Of a DNA stretch of 64,000 nt, positions 16,435 through 25,609 are shown piece after piece. Below the pieces are notes generated by a model that had not been told where the DNA came from, did not search any database, and worked only from the letters and a program-made list of their open reading frames with translations. Every line of letters begins with the position of its first letter. Position 1 is the stretch's first letter. Source of the DNA: an uncultured Bacilli bacterium. Lineage in GTDB: Bacteria > Bacillota_I > Bacilli_A > RF39 > UBA660. The position numbers and the translations under genes are program-made. The DNA lies in contig CAKOLN010000006.1 in the NCBI GenBank assembly GCA_934096075.1, positions 1 through 64,000 on the forward strand. Reading direction: 5' to 3'.

Positions 16435-18258
16435 TTATTTTTCTTCATAATTAGCTTCTTTTACTCCATCATTAGATGATTCAGTATTTTCACTATTATT
16501 ATTTGCTTGTTGAGCTTGACTAGCTTTAGCTGCTTCTTCGTAAACTCTAGCACTTAAAGCCATTGCTTTTTCACTAAGTTTATCTTTAGATGCTTTTATT
16601 GCTTCAATGTCACTACCTTCCATTGCTTTCTTAGCATTATCTATTAATTCGTTAATTTCTTTCTTTTCATCTTCAGTTACTTTGTCACCTAAATCTTTAA
16701 TGGCTTTTTCACTTGTGAAAATCATTTGCTCAGTTTCATTTTTAACTTCTGCTTCTTCTTTTCTCTTAGCATCTGCTTCTTTATTAGCTTCTGCTTCTTT
16801 CATCATTTTATCTATTTCAGCATCAGTAAGGTTAGTACTAGATGTAATAGTTATCTTTTGTTCTTTATTAGTACCTAAATCTTTAGCTTTAACATTAACT
16901 ATACCATTAGCATCTATATCAAATGATACTTCAATTTGTGGTACTCCTCTTGGTGCTGGTGGAATATCTGAAAGTTGGAATCTTCCAAGAGTTTTATTAT
17001 CAGCAGCCATTGGTCTTTCACCTTGTAAGATATGAATATCTACAGCTGGTTGATTATCTACAGCAGTACTAAATACTTGACTCTTAGTTGTAGGAATTGT
17101 AGTATTTCTTGGAATTAATACTGTCATAACATTACCTAATGTTTCAATACCTAAACTTAATGGTGTAACATCAAGAAGTACTAAATCATCAACTTCACCA
17201 GTAAGTACTCCACCTTGAATAGCAGCACCCATAGCAACTACTTCATCAGGGTTAACTTCTTTACTTGGTTCTTTACCAGTTTCACGTTTAACAAGTTCTT
17301 GAACACATGGAATACGAGTAGATCCACCTACAAGTAATACTTTATCTAAATCACTTGCATTTAAATTTGCTTCTTTTAATGCATCTTTAACTTGTTTAGT
17401 AGTACTTTCTACTAAATCACTAATTAATTCTTCAAATTTAGCTCTTGTAATAGATTTTTCTAAGTGTAATGGACCATTACTTCCTTGAGTTATGAATGGT
17501 AAACTAATATTAGTTGTAACTGCACTTGATAAATCTTTTTTAGCTTTTTCAGCAGCATCTTTTAATCTTTGAAGTGCAAGTTTATCTTGACTTAAATCAA
17601 TACCATTCTCTTTCTTAAATTCACTTACTAAGTAATCTATTAATCTTTGATCGAAATCATCTCCACCTAGTTTATTATTACCTGCTGTAGCAAGTACTTC
17701 ATATACTCCATCACCTATTTCTAGAACAGATACATCGAATGTACCACCACCTAAGTCATAAACTAAGATTTTTTGATTCTTATCTTGTTTATCAATACCA
17801 TATGCAATAGCGGCTGCAGTAGGTTCATTTATAATTCTTTCTACTTCTAGTCCAGCTACTTTACCAGCATCTTTAGTTGCTTGTCTTTGTGCATCATTAA
17901 AATATGCTGGAACTGTTATAACTGCTTTAGTTACTTTATCATTTAAGTATGCCTCTGCATCTTTCTTTAATTTCATTAATATTTGTGCACTTACTTCTAC
18001 TGAAGTAACATCTTTTCCATTTACATGGAATTTATGATCAGTACCTATATATCTTTTATTACTTCTAACTACATCACTACTTGTAATAGCTTCGTTTTTA
18101 GCAACTGTACCAACCTTAATTTCACCATTTTTATAACTAACAACACTTGGAGTAGTACGTTCTCCTTCAGCATTAGTTATAACACTTGGTTTACCTCCTT
18201 CTAATACTGCGACACAACTATTTGTTGTACCTAAGTCTATACCTATTATTTTACTCAT
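16435..18258 (-). CDS. dnaK: Chaperone protein DnaK (Hsp70)
   Basis: ATP-driven chaperone. The nucleotide-binding domain starts [19 protein letters not shown] and carries [19 protein letters not shown] and [17 protein letters not shown]; the substrate domain begins after [11 protein letters not shown], followed by the helical lid and a disordered Gln/Asn/Glu tail. Length 607 aa is normal. The ATG at 18258 follows AAAGGTGAT; the frame is open to a GTG at 18267, which is not needed. Third gene of hrcA-grpE-dnaK-dnaJ. Confidence 0.98.
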   Translation of the reverse strand: MSKIIGIDLGTTNSCVAVLEGGKPSVITNAEGERTTPSVVSYKNGEIKVGTVAKNEAITSSDVVRSNKRYIGTDHKFHVNGKDVTSVEVSAQILMKLKKDAEAYLNDKVTKAVITVPAYFNDAQRQATKDAGKVAGLEVERIINEPTAAAIAYGIDKQDKNQKILVYDLGGGTFDVSVLEIGDGVYEVLATAGNNKLGGDDFDQRLIDYLVSEFKKENGIDLSQDKLALQRLKDAAEKAKKDLSSAVTTNISLPFITQGSNGPLHLEKSITRAKFEELISDLVESTTKQVKDALKEANLNASDLDKVLLVGGSTRIPCVQELVKRETGKEPSKEVNPDEVVAMGAAIQGGVLTGEVDDLVLLDVTPLSLGIETLGNVMTVLIPRNTTIPTTKSQVFSTAVDNQPAVDIHILQGERPMAADNKTLGRFQLSDIPPAPRGVPQIEVSFDIDANGIVNVKAKDLGTNKEQKITITSSTNLTDAEIDKMMKEAEANKEADAKRKEEAEVKNETEQMIFTSEKAIKDLGDKVTEDEKKEINELIDNAKKAMEGSDIEAIKASKDKLSEKAMALSARVYEEAAKASQAQQANNNSENTESSNDGVKEANYEEK

Positions 18259-18280
18259 ATTTATCACCTTTCCTTATTTA

Positions 18281-18796
18281 TTATTTATTTACTTTAACCA
18301 TTGCTGGTCTAATTAATTTTCCTTTATAAGTATAACCTTTCTTTAGTACTTCAAGTACTACATTTTCAGGTTTACTATCATCATGCTCAGTTAAAACTGC
18401 TTCTGAAGTAGTTGGATCAAATTCTTTTCCTTCAATATCTAACACTTTAACATCCATCTCATCAAGCATTCCAAGAAGTCTAGTATAAATCATTTTGAAA
18501 CCTTTTAAAAACAAACTAACTTCATCAGATAAATCATTATCATCCATAAGTATTGCTCTTTCAAAGTCATCTGTTACATCAAGTATTTTCTTAATTATAC
18601 CTTCTCCTTCATATTTAATAAGTTCTGATTTTTCATTATCAGTTCTTGTTCTATAATTAATGAATTCAGCTTGTAATCTTTTATTCTTATCTTCTAAAAG
18701 ACCAATCTTTTCATTTAATTCTTCAATTAATTTTTCATTCTTATTTTCTTTTTTCGGTTTTTTAGTTTCTTTAACTTCTGATTCTTTATTCATCAT
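18281..18796 (-). CDS. grpE: Nucleotide exchange factor GrpE
   Basis: GrpE releases ADP from DnaK and acts as a thermosensor. The 171-aa protein has a charged N-terminus, a long coiled coil (near 20-60, with LQAEFINYRTRTDNEK) and the C-terminal beta-wing ending LKKGYTYKGKLIRPAMVKVNK. Its start overlaps the hrcA stop by 11 bp, which couples their translation. Two adjacent ATGs (18796 and 18793) follow AAGGCGG. Confidence 0.96.
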   Translation of the reverse strand: MMNKESEVKETKKPKKENKNEKLIEELNEKIGLLEDKNKRLQAEFINYRTRTDNEKSELIKYEGEGIIKKILDVTDDFERAILMDDNDLSDEVSLFLKGFKMIYTRLLGMLDEMDVKVLDIEGKEFDPTTSEAVLTEHDDSKPENVVLEVLKKGYTYKGKLIRPAMVKVNK

Positions 18797-19793
18797 TACC
18801 GCCTTTCTTATTAATCTCGCCTTTAATGTACTCTAGCATATTGAGTACTCTTTCATAATCCATTCTTTTAGGACCAATAATGGCGATTGTACCAACTTTG
18901 CCACCTGCTTCATACTTAGTTTTAATAACTGTTACATTATCATCAAGCTCACTTTCTACACCAATATATACTTTAACCTCATCATCAGTTTCTTCAATTT
19001 TACTCACTAATTCTTTACTTTCAAATTTACTTATAATGTTTTTAACACTATCAACTGTATTGAATTCTGGTTGTTTTAATATATTAGCTTTTCCTTCAAA
19101 ATGAACATCTCTATTATTTTGAAATGAACTTAATGCCTCATAGAAAGCATTATATAAAACTTCATAATCTTTAACATAGTTTCCAATTATAGGTTTTATC
19201 TCAAATTCAAGTTTACTAGGTACTTCATTAATAGGAGTATGTCTTAGCATTTTATTTAATAGTTCAGCTGTTTTAGACACTTCTTTCATATCAATAGTAT
19301 TAGGTATATTAATACTTTTATTTTCTACGTGTCCTTTATCAGTAACGACTATTGCTACTACATTTCCATCACTAATTGGTATAATTTCTACCTTTTCAAG
19401 TAAGTTCTCATTAGAAGTACTACCTAATATTACAGATGTATAATTAGTAATATCACTTACTATTTCCAAACTTTTTAAAATTGCATCATTTAGATTTAAT
19501 TCATTATTTGAAAATATAGTTTGTAACTTAAGCATATCTTCTCCACTTATCTTTTTAGGTTCCATTAAATTATCTACATAATATCTGTACCCTAAACTTG
19601 ACGGTACTCTTCCAGAAGATATATGTTGTTTTTCCAAGTATCCAAGTTCTTCTAACAAACTCATATCATTTCTTATAGTTGCACTTGAAACTTTGAACTT
19701 TTTACATAAGTGTTTACTTCCGACTGGACGTGCTGTACTTATGTATTCTTCAACAATAGCTTTCATAAGTTCTTTTTGTCTTGTTCCTAACAT
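18786..19793 (-). CDS. hrcA: Heat-inducible transcription repressor HrcA
   Basis: HrcA binds CIRCE operators and shuts off class I heat-shock genes when GroE is free. The N-terminal winged helix is clear (TRQKELMKAIVEEYISTARP, SATIRNDMSLLEELGYLEKQ), followed by the dimerisation domain and a C-terminal IAIIGPKRMDYERVLNMLEY. The ATG at 19793 follows GGAGG by 4 nt; the frame runs on to 19823 but without an RBS and into CIRCE 1. First gene of the operon and probably autoregulated through the two CIRCE sites. Confidence 0.97.
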   Translation of the reverse strand: MLGTRQKELMKAIVEEYISTARPVGSKHLCKKFKVSSATIRNDMSLLEELGYLEKQHISSGRVPSSLGYRYYVDNLMEPKKISGEDMLKLQTIFSNNELNLNDAILKSLEIVSDITNYTSVILGSTSNENLLEKVEIIPISDGNVVAIVVTDKGHVENKSINIPNTIDMKEVSKTAELLNKMLRHTPINEVPSKLEFEIKPIIGNYVKDYEVLYNAFYEALSSFQNNRDVHFEGKANILKQPEFNTVDSVKNIISKFESKELVSKIEETDDEVKVYIGVESELDDNVTVIKTKYEAGGKVGTIAIIGPKRMDYERVLNMLEYIKGEINKKGGNDE

Positions 19794-19804
19794 ATTTCCT
19801 CCAA

Positions 19805-19830
19805 TTAGCACTCTCATACCCAAGTGCTAA
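19805..19830. promoter_or_regulatory. CIRCE operator 1
   Basis: TTAGCACTC, then eight bases, then AAGTGCTAA: the consensus TTAGCACTC-N9-GAGTGCTAA with one base lost from the spacer and one mismatch. It lies between the -10 and the hrcA RBS, where HrcA would block transcription start. Confidence 0.85.
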
Positions 19831-19834
19831 ATAC

Positions 19835-19863
19835 ATTATAGTACTACTTATTAGCAAAGTCAA
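19835..19863 (-). promoter_or_regulatory. hrcA operon promoter
   Basis: Minus strand: -35 TTGACT (19858-19863), 17-bp spacer, -10 TATAAT (19835-19840). It sits between the two CIRCE elements, and the -35 overlaps CIRCE 2. Confidence 0.85.
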
Positions 19864-19877
19864 TAGATGAGTGCTAA
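19851..19877. promoter_or_regulatory. CIRCE operator 2 (one half degenerate)
   Basis: TTAGCAAAG-N9-GAGTGCTAA: the right half is perfect, the left half keeps TTAGCA only. Spacing is the canonical 9. It overlaps the -35 of the hrcA promoter. Confidence 0.75.
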
Positions 19878-19884
19878 CTTTTTT

Positions 19885-19927
19885 ACAAAATTTAAGTACA
19901 AAATTATTATAAAACTTTGTACTTAAA
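19885..19927 (-). terminator. ileS terminator
   Basis: A perfect 12-bp stem (TTTAAGTACAAA and its complement, 13-nt loop) just after the ileS stop, followed on the minus strand by TTTTG. Confidence 0.7.
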
Positions 19928-19933
19928 CTACAC

Positions 19934-22900
19934 TTATATTCTATTCATTTTAACAGTTAATATGTATTCATCAACTATATCTTTACTAAATTCATAAGAA
20001 TCGACTTCATCAAACTTAGCAAGTAATTCACTAGAAATAATATCTTTATTACTATTTAACATATTAAGTAATTCTGTATTATCACTTTCAAATTTAATAT
20101 TGATTCTATCTTCAACATTAAATCCAGCTTCTTTTCTAAATAATTGACATTGTCTAATAATATCTCTTAATATTCCTTCATTTCTTAATTCTTCAGTAAT
20201 ATTGACATCTAATATAACAAAGTTAGCTCCATCACTCTTTGCATCATATCCTTCTTTTTGAACTATTCTTATATCTAACATATCATTAGTTAAAGTATAT
20301 TCTACTCCATCACTATTAAACTTAATATTCACTAAATTATTTAAATCAGAATCACTTAATTCACTTACAAACTTAGTAAATTCACCAATATTTTTACCAA
20401 ATAGTTTACCTACTTCTTTAAAATTAGGTTTAACTTGATAAGATAAATACTTACTCTTATCAGTTATATACTCTACTTCTTTAACATTTAATTCTTCTTT
20501 AATAAGATCAACTAAATCTTTAGTAATACTCTCTATATTTTTATCTAGATAAACTTTACTTAATGGTTGTCTTATCTTAACATTAGCTTCTTCTCTAGCA
20601 TTTCTACCTAAGCTAATTAAATCTCTTACTAAATCCATCTTAGTTTCTATAGTTTCATCTATTAAAGATTCATCACATTTAGGAAAATCGCTCAAATGAA
20701 CACTTTCTTCATTAGTTAAATTTCTATATATTTCTTCTGACATATATGGACTTACTGGTGCGATTAATTTAGATACTCCAACAAGTACATCATAAGTAAC
20801 TTTATATACACTTAGTTTAGATGAATCTAATTCACCTTTCCAGAATCTTCTTCTATTTCTTCTTATATACCAGTTAGATAAATCTTCATTTAAGAATTGT
20901 GTTATTGGTTTAACAACTCTATTTAGATCATATTCATCATATGCAAGTGTTACTTCTTTAACTAATTTATTATATTTAGAAAGTAACCATCTATCTATTT
21001 CTTCATAATCTGTATTATTTATAAAATCCTTAGTATCTAACTTATCAGCATTAGCGTACATTGCAAAGAAATTATAAGTATTTTTAAGAGTACTAAATAC
21101 TTTACTATTTACTTCTTTTACTCCTTCTACATCAAACTTAAGTGGTGTCCATACAGGAGATGCACTTAACATATAGTATCTTACTGGATCTGCTCCATAT
21201 TGAGTCATTATTTCTTCTGGATTAATTATATTTCCAGTACTTTTACTCATCTTTTTACCTTTAGCATCAAGCATCATATCATTAACTACTACATTTTTAA
21301 AGCTTGATACACCACTTACTATAGTAGATATACAAATTAATGAATTAAACCATCCACGAGTTTGATCTACTCCTTCAGCTATGAAATCTGCTGGAAAATG
21401 ACTTTCAAATAATTCTTTATTTTCAAATGGATAATGCCACTGTGCATAAGGCATTGCACCAGAGTCAAACCATACATCCATTACATCTGGTACTCTATTC
21501 ATAGTTTTACCACATTTAGGACATTTAATATGTAAGTCATCTACATATGGTCTATGAAGTTCTATATCAAATACATTAACATCTTCTATTAACTTATCTT
21601 GTAATTCTTGTCTACTACCTATACATTCAACATGACCACAATCACAAGTCCATAAAGGCATTGGACATCCCCAGTATCTATTTCTTGAAATACCCCAGTC
21701 TATCATATTTTCTAACCAGTTATTAAATCTCTTTTCACCTACAAACTCAGGATACCAATTAACACTTCTATTAGCTTCTAATATTTTATCTTTATATTCA
21801 GTAGTTCTAATATACCAAGCTGGTTTAGCATAATAAATTAGTGAACTTTTACATCTCCAACAATGAGGATAATCATGTGTTAATTTTATTTTCTTAAATA
21901 ATTTATCATTTTCTTTTAAATATTTAATAATTTCTATCTCTAAATCTTTATCAGTAACTAAAGTGCCTTTCCAAGGTCCAGTTGTATAGCATCCATCTTT
22001 ACCAACACTTTGTACAAATCCAATATTATTTTCTCTACATACACGGTTATCATCTTCTCCATATGCAGGCGCTATATGGACGATACCTGTTCCATCAGCA
22101 TCAGTTACATAATTATCAGCAAGTATTTGGAAAGAGTTACCTTTAACAGTCACAAATGGCATAAGTTGTTCATACTTCTTACCTACTAATTCACTACCTT
22201 TATATGTTTCTAGTACTTCATATTCATCACCCAATACTTTATTGGCAAGTGATTCACCAACTATAAACTTATATCCCATAGATTTAACTAAAAGATACTT
22301 ATAATCAGGATTAACGCATAATGCAACATTATCCATTAAAGTCCAAGGAGTAGTAGTCCAAACTAATACATATACATCTTCATTTACTAATTTAAAAGGT
22401 ACTATTACTGTATTAACAGAATCTTCTTGATATCCTTGACTAACTTCATTTTGAGATAGTTCTGTACCACATCTAGGACAATAAGGCAAAACTTTATTAC
22501 CATGATATATTAATCCTTTATCAAAAATATTCTTAATTAACCACCATTCAGACTCTATATAATCATTACTACAAGTAATATAAGGATTATCACAATCAAT
22601 TAATTGTCCCATCATATCAGTAACTTTATTTACTTCATCTATATTAGTAGCAGTCTCTTTATTACATTCTTTACAAAAATTCTCAATACCAAAATTTTCT
22701 ATATCAGCTTTAGTCTTAAACCCTAATTTCTTTTCAACATTTACTTCAATTGGAAGTCCATGAGTATCTAGTCCTATCTTTCTAAGTACTCTTTTACCTT
22801 GCATAGTTTGATACTTACAGAATGCATCTTTAATAGTCTTAGCAAATACATGATGTATTCCAGGTTTAGCATTAGCATATATTGGTCCATCATAGAACAC

Positions 22901-23017
22901 ATACTCTTCTTTACCATTTCTGTTCTCTATAGTCTTCTTAAGTAAATCCATCTCTTTCCAACTATTAAGAATTTCACTTTCTCTTTCATGATTACTTTTA
23001 CTTATTTCTTTATACAT
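19934..23017 (-). CDS. ileS: Isoleucyl-tRNA synthetase
   Basis: Class I synthetase that charges tRNA-Ile. The 1,027-aa protein shows the HIGH-type motif as GIHHVFAK (near 54), KMSKSTGNI (near 600) as the KMSKS loop, the CP1 editing domain with TTPWTLMDN, and a tRNA-binding C-terminal domain. Cys-rich zinc motifs (CPRCGTE, CWRCKSS) are visible in the insertion. The ATG at 23017 follows AAGGAG; longer starts lie inside the T-box terminator. Expression is predicted to be controlled by the T-box at 23039-23236. Confidence 0.97.
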   Translation of the reverse strand: MYKEISKSNHERESEILNSWKEMDLLKKTIENRNGKEEYVFYDGPIYANAKPGIHHVFAKTIKDAFCKYQTMQGKRVLRKIGLDTHGLPIEVNVEKKLGFKTKADIENFGIENFCKECNKETATNIDEVNKVTDMMGQLIDCDNPYITCSNDYIESEWWLIKNIFDKGLIYHGNKVLPYCPRCGTELSQNEVSQGYQEDSVNTVIVPFKLVNEDVYVLVWTTTPWTLMDNVALCVNPDYKYLLVKSMGYKFIVGESLANKVLGDEYEVLETYKGSELVGKKYEQLMPFVTVKGNSFQILADNYVTDADGTGIVHIAPAYGEDDNRVCRENNIGFVQSVGKDGCYTTGPWKGTLVTDKDLEIEIIKYLKENDKLFKKIKLTHDYPHCWRCKSSLIYYAKPAWYIRTTEYKDKILEANRSVNWYPEFVGEKRFNNWLENMIDWGISRNRYWGCPMPLWTCDCGHVECIGSRQELQDKLIEDVNVFDIELHRPYVDDLHIKCPKCGKTMNRVPDVMDVWFDSGAMPYAQWHYPFENKELFESHFPADFIAEGVDQTRGWFNSLICISTIVSGVSSFKNVVVNDMMLDAKGKKMSKSTGNIINPEEIMTQYGADPVRYYMLSASPVWTPLKFDVEGVKEVNSKVFSTLKNTYNFFAMYANADKLDTKDFINNTDYEEIDRWLLSKYNKLVKEVTLAYDEYDLNRVVKPITQFLNEDLSNWYIRRNRRRFWKGELDSSKLSVYKVTYDVLVGVSKLIAPVSPYMSEEIYRNLTNEESVHLSDFPKCDESLIDETIETKMDLVRDLISLGRNAREEANVKIRQPLSKVYLDKNIESITKDLVDLIKEELNVKEVEYITDKSKYLSYQVKPNFKEVGKLFGKNIGEFTKFVSELSDSDLNNLVNIKFNSDGVEYTLTNDMLDIRIVQKEGYDAKSDGANFVILDVNITEELRNEGILRDIIRQCQLFRKEAGFNVEDRINIKFESDNTELLNMLNSNKDIISSELLAKFDEVDSYEFSKDIVDEYILTVKMNRI

Positions 23018-23038
23018 AAAAAACTCCTTCCATAAAAC

Positions 23039-23236
23039 AAAAAAGCCATACATAGGAGCAGCTAACGTTACCATCCTAAATATAGCCTATCTTAATTCAT
23101 TTAACGCATATAAGCGGCTTTAACTTATCCTTAAAGCACATCCAGAGTGATACTCATATATATTCATTATTAGTTTACACCAACCACTAACTCTCTATAA
23201 ACTCCTATATACAACATCTCTTTCATTTGTTTTACT
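23039..23236 (-). promoter_or_regulatory. Isoleucine T-box riboswitch
   Basis: The leader senses uncharged tRNA-Ile. Stem I ends in GAGTATCACTC, with the Ile codon ATC (plus positions 23149-23151) in the specifier position. Further on, TTTAGGATGGTAACG is the T-box; its TGGT fits the A discriminator base expected for tRNA-Ile. A terminator follows: GCTATATTTAGGA (23074-23086) pairs with TCCTATGTATGGC (23045-23057), twelve of thirteen positions including G-U pairs, then a T6 run. The T-box lies in this hairpin's 5' arm and loop, so antitermination would break it. Confidence 0.9.
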
Positions 23237-23241
23237 CCTAA

Positions 23242-23270
23242 AGAATACCACAAATCACTTTTTTTGTCTA
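23242..23270 (-). promoter_or_regulatory. ileS T-box promoter
   Basis: Minus strand: -35 TAGACA (23265-23270), 17-bp spacer, -10 TATTCT (23242-23247). It begins 8 nt before the stop-distal end of the surface-protein gene upstream, without a visible terminator between them. Confidence 0.55.
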
Positions 23271-23277
23271 GTATATT

Positions 23278-24864
23278 TTAGCATGTACTAGCACTTTCAT
23301 TAACTTGATAAGGATCATCAGCAGTACCACGACCAGTCACCTTAACACATGATGATAGAGAAATGGCAGGGCGCACCCCAATAATGCTATGCTGAGTGTT
23401 GTAACTATTCAAAACGCCTTCATCACCTACATGCCACACATAAGAATAACTACTCCAGTAGATAGGAGACAATAACCGCCACCATGTACTTTTCGTTATC
23501 GAAATGCCTTCACTATTTGTATAATACCATGTATATGGACTATGTAAAGCATACCATTCTCTGCCACCGGCAAACGCAACTTCATCTGCAGTCATTAAGG
23601 CTATCGGATATGTGAGTTGTCCGTTTCCGCCATCATCTGTACTTGCACTAAACTTATCTGCTACAGCCTGTGTACTTTCAAACAATCCATCACTTATGCT
23701 TGCTCCACATTTAAAAGATGGTGCTTTACTTGCATTTAATCTTGTATGTGGTCCATAATAAAAAGTACTATTTGAATCAGTTGTATACTCACCACTACCA
23801 ACACTTCTATCATTACAATATATAGCTGTCTTACTTATATATTTGTCATAATTAGTTAATAAAGTGTTTTTATACCAAGTATCAATTACCGTTTTTATTG
23901 TACTATCATTTGTGTTAGTTCTATTGTTAGCTAAAGAACCACTTGTTCCATACATATATCCTACATACATTGGATCATCATGAGAACTATTATATGCTGA
24001 GGTTCCTATATAAGCTGAAGTTGTATCATGACTTGTTCCTGAATATAGTAACCTGATACTTTTATCTTCATTTGTTCTTATTATTCTCCAGTAGAATCCT
24101 CCAAACTTTACCCAGTTGTTTGATGTATTTCCTGAATAATAGTATACTGTACTTCCATCTTCTGTTTTATTTGTTTGATATATTGTTCCTGTTGTATTTG
24201 AAGTGTTTGTGACACTAAAGTCTGTTCTGTCTGGTAATACTTTATTGTCTTCTAGCATTGCTTCTGCTAGAGTTTTTGATTTACATTCTCCTGTTGTTCC
24301 TGTTATGTGTAATTTTCCTTCAAATGTTCTTGATGCTTCATCACCTTCAAGTATGTATCCTTGATCATCTGATTCACTATATTGTAACCAAAGCTTTAAT
24401 GTATAGTTTTTTGATGGTGAAGATGAAGTTAATGATTCATTTCTAACCATTATTATTTTTGTTCCACTTGCTACTCCATCAAAATTACCTGTGTATATAT
24501 TTGTTCCATCACTTAATTCATACTTTAAAAATCTATTTTGCAAGTTAGTTCCTATATTATCTACATCTAGATAAATATTATAACAAGCTTTTGATACTCC
24601 TGTATTAGATAAGTTTATACTAAATTCATTTTTACTTGCTTTTGTATCTTTCTGATTTTCATATATAGGTGCTACATTAGTTAAATTTATTTTGTTTTCA
24701 TTTATTACTAAATTTAACTTTCCTCCTGTAATACTTATAGTCGATCCATCACCCTTTATTCTTGTTTTAAAGTATGCATAACTTGTTGAAGTTAATATTA
24801 CTATTATACATAGTATTCCTACTAATAATGTAATTTTATAATTATTTCTATTATCTCTATTCAT
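23278..24864 (-). CDS. SipW-type signal, DUF6273 surface protein 1
   Basis: A 528-aa exported protein. The N-terminus (transmembrane helix ending TSTSYAYFKTRIKGDGS, then ITGGKLNLVI) matches SipW/TasA-type signal peptides. A beta-rich domain follows (30-180), then a DUF6273 module: VYYYSGNTSNNWVKFGGFYW, LLYSGTSHDTTSAYIG, DPMYVGYMYGTSGSL, LMTADEVAFAGG, a variable Trp/Tyr-rich stretch (about 430-500) and GVRPAISLSSCVKV. This fold resembles C-type-lectin-like modules, so ligand binding at the surface is inferred. Paralogues lie at 49038 and 61218. Function is not known. Confidence 0.8.
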   Translation of the reverse strand: MNRDNRNNYKITLLVGILCIIVILTSTSYAYFKTRIKGDGSTISITGGKLNLVINENKINLTNVAPIYENQKDTKASKNEFSINLSNTGVSKACYNIYLDVDNIGTNLQNRFLKYELSDGTNIYTGNFDGVASGTKIIMVRNESLTSSSPSKNYTLKLWLQYSESDDQGYILEGDEASRTFEGKLHITGTTGECKSKTLAEAMLEDNKVLPDRTDFSVTNTSNTTGTIYQTNKTEDGSTVYYYSGNTSNNWVKFGGFYWRIIRTNEDKSIRLLYSGTSHDTTSAYIGTSAYNSSHDDPMYVGYMYGTSGSLANNRTNTNDSTIKTVIDTWYKNTLLTNYDKYISKTAIYCNDRSVGSGEYTTDSNSTFYYGPHTRLNASKAPSFKCGASISDGLFESTQAVADKFSASTDDGGNGQLTYPIALMTADEVAFAGGREWYALHSPYTWYYTNSEGISITKSTWWRLLSPIYWSSYSYVWHVGDEGVLNSYNTQHSIIGVRPAISLSSCVKVTGRGTADDPYQVNESASTC

Positions 24865-24892
24865 AATATTATCACTCCTAGTTTACATTTAA

Positions 24893-24921
24893 ATTGTATC
24901 AAAATAATCTATAAATTACAA
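24893..24921 (-). promoter_or_regulatory. Promoter of DUF6273 protein 1
   Basis: Minus strand: -35 TTGTAA (24916-24921), 17-bp spacer, extended -10 TGATACAAT (24893-24898); AGGAGTG precedes the ATG. Confidence 0.7.
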
Positions 24922-24931
24922 TTAGTAAAAG

Positions 24932-24958
24932 AAAAAAAGTTCAATTTAATGAACTTTT
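24932..24958 (-). terminator. Terminator after the 214-aa gene
   Basis: Minus strand 8-bp stem AAAGTTCA/TGAACTTT with a T-run; it overlaps the stop codon at 24946. It separates the tig operon from the DUF6273 gene. Confidence 0.75.
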
Positions 24959-25590
24959 CTTAAATTTTTAATCCAATTGTTTTCTACATGATTGAAAACG
25001 TCATTTTCTTTGTAAGAAATATCAGTTAACTTATCTTCTCTTTTTATGTAACTCTTATATTTTTTTACTAATTCATCATGTCCTAAAGCTCTAAGGGTTT
25101 TAATTCTAGCTTTTAATATATCATTCGCACTTTTATAAACTGCATTATAAGCTTTTCTTATATCAATAGCGCATGCATCATTACCACTAACATGCCAAGA
25201 ATTATATCTTTGTGCTCTTATTCTATCAGCAAGTCTTAACATATCATTTACATATCTTTCAATTAATTTTATACAAACTTGACAACTTATTAAATTATTT
25301 TCTACTGCTTGATTAAGTTTATTTATAGCATCTATAGTAACATCAAAAGCATAATAATCTTTTGTTCCTTTATTTTCCCATCCATAATCTTCACCATAAG
25401 TTTTTAAACTCAAATAATTTTCTAGATAATTTATTATTGTATTAAATGATTTAATATAAACATAGTTATCATTAGCATCTTTAATTAAATTCTTTTCTAA
25501 TGCTCCTTGACGTGCACTTTTTTCAAGCCTTTTAATAGTATATTCATCATATGGCCTCATACCATATTTATCAGTGAAATTAGTTTCCAT
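24946..25590 (-). CDS. Hypothetical protein, 214 aa
   Basis: A soluble, helical, charged protein without membrane segments. Its centre (KGTKDYYAFDVTIDAINKLN, then QVCIKLIERYVNDMLRLADR, then SWHVSGNDACAIDIRKAYNA) does not match a family I know. The ATG at 25590 follows GGGGGAT; the ATG at 25602 lacks an RBS. It starts 19 bp after the trigger factor stop and probably belongs to that operon. Confidence 0.7.
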   Translation of the reverse strand: METNFTDKYGMRPYDEYTIKRLEKSARQGALEKNLIKDANDNYVYIKSFNTIINYLENYLSLKTYGEDYGWENKGTKDYYAFDVTIDAINKLNQAVENNLISCQVCIKLIERYVNDMLRLADRIRAQRYNSWHVSGNDACAIDIRKAYNAVYKSANDILKARIKTLRALGHDELVKKYKSYIKREDKLTDISYKENDVFNHVENNWIKNLRKVH

Positions 25591-25609
25591 TATATCCCCC
25601 ATATTTTAC

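Noticed and set aside
16607..17035. 142-codon frame on the plus strand opposite dnaK
   Set aside because: Shadow of the highly conserved dnaK coding sequence; Ser/Leu/Ala-rich translation and no RBS.
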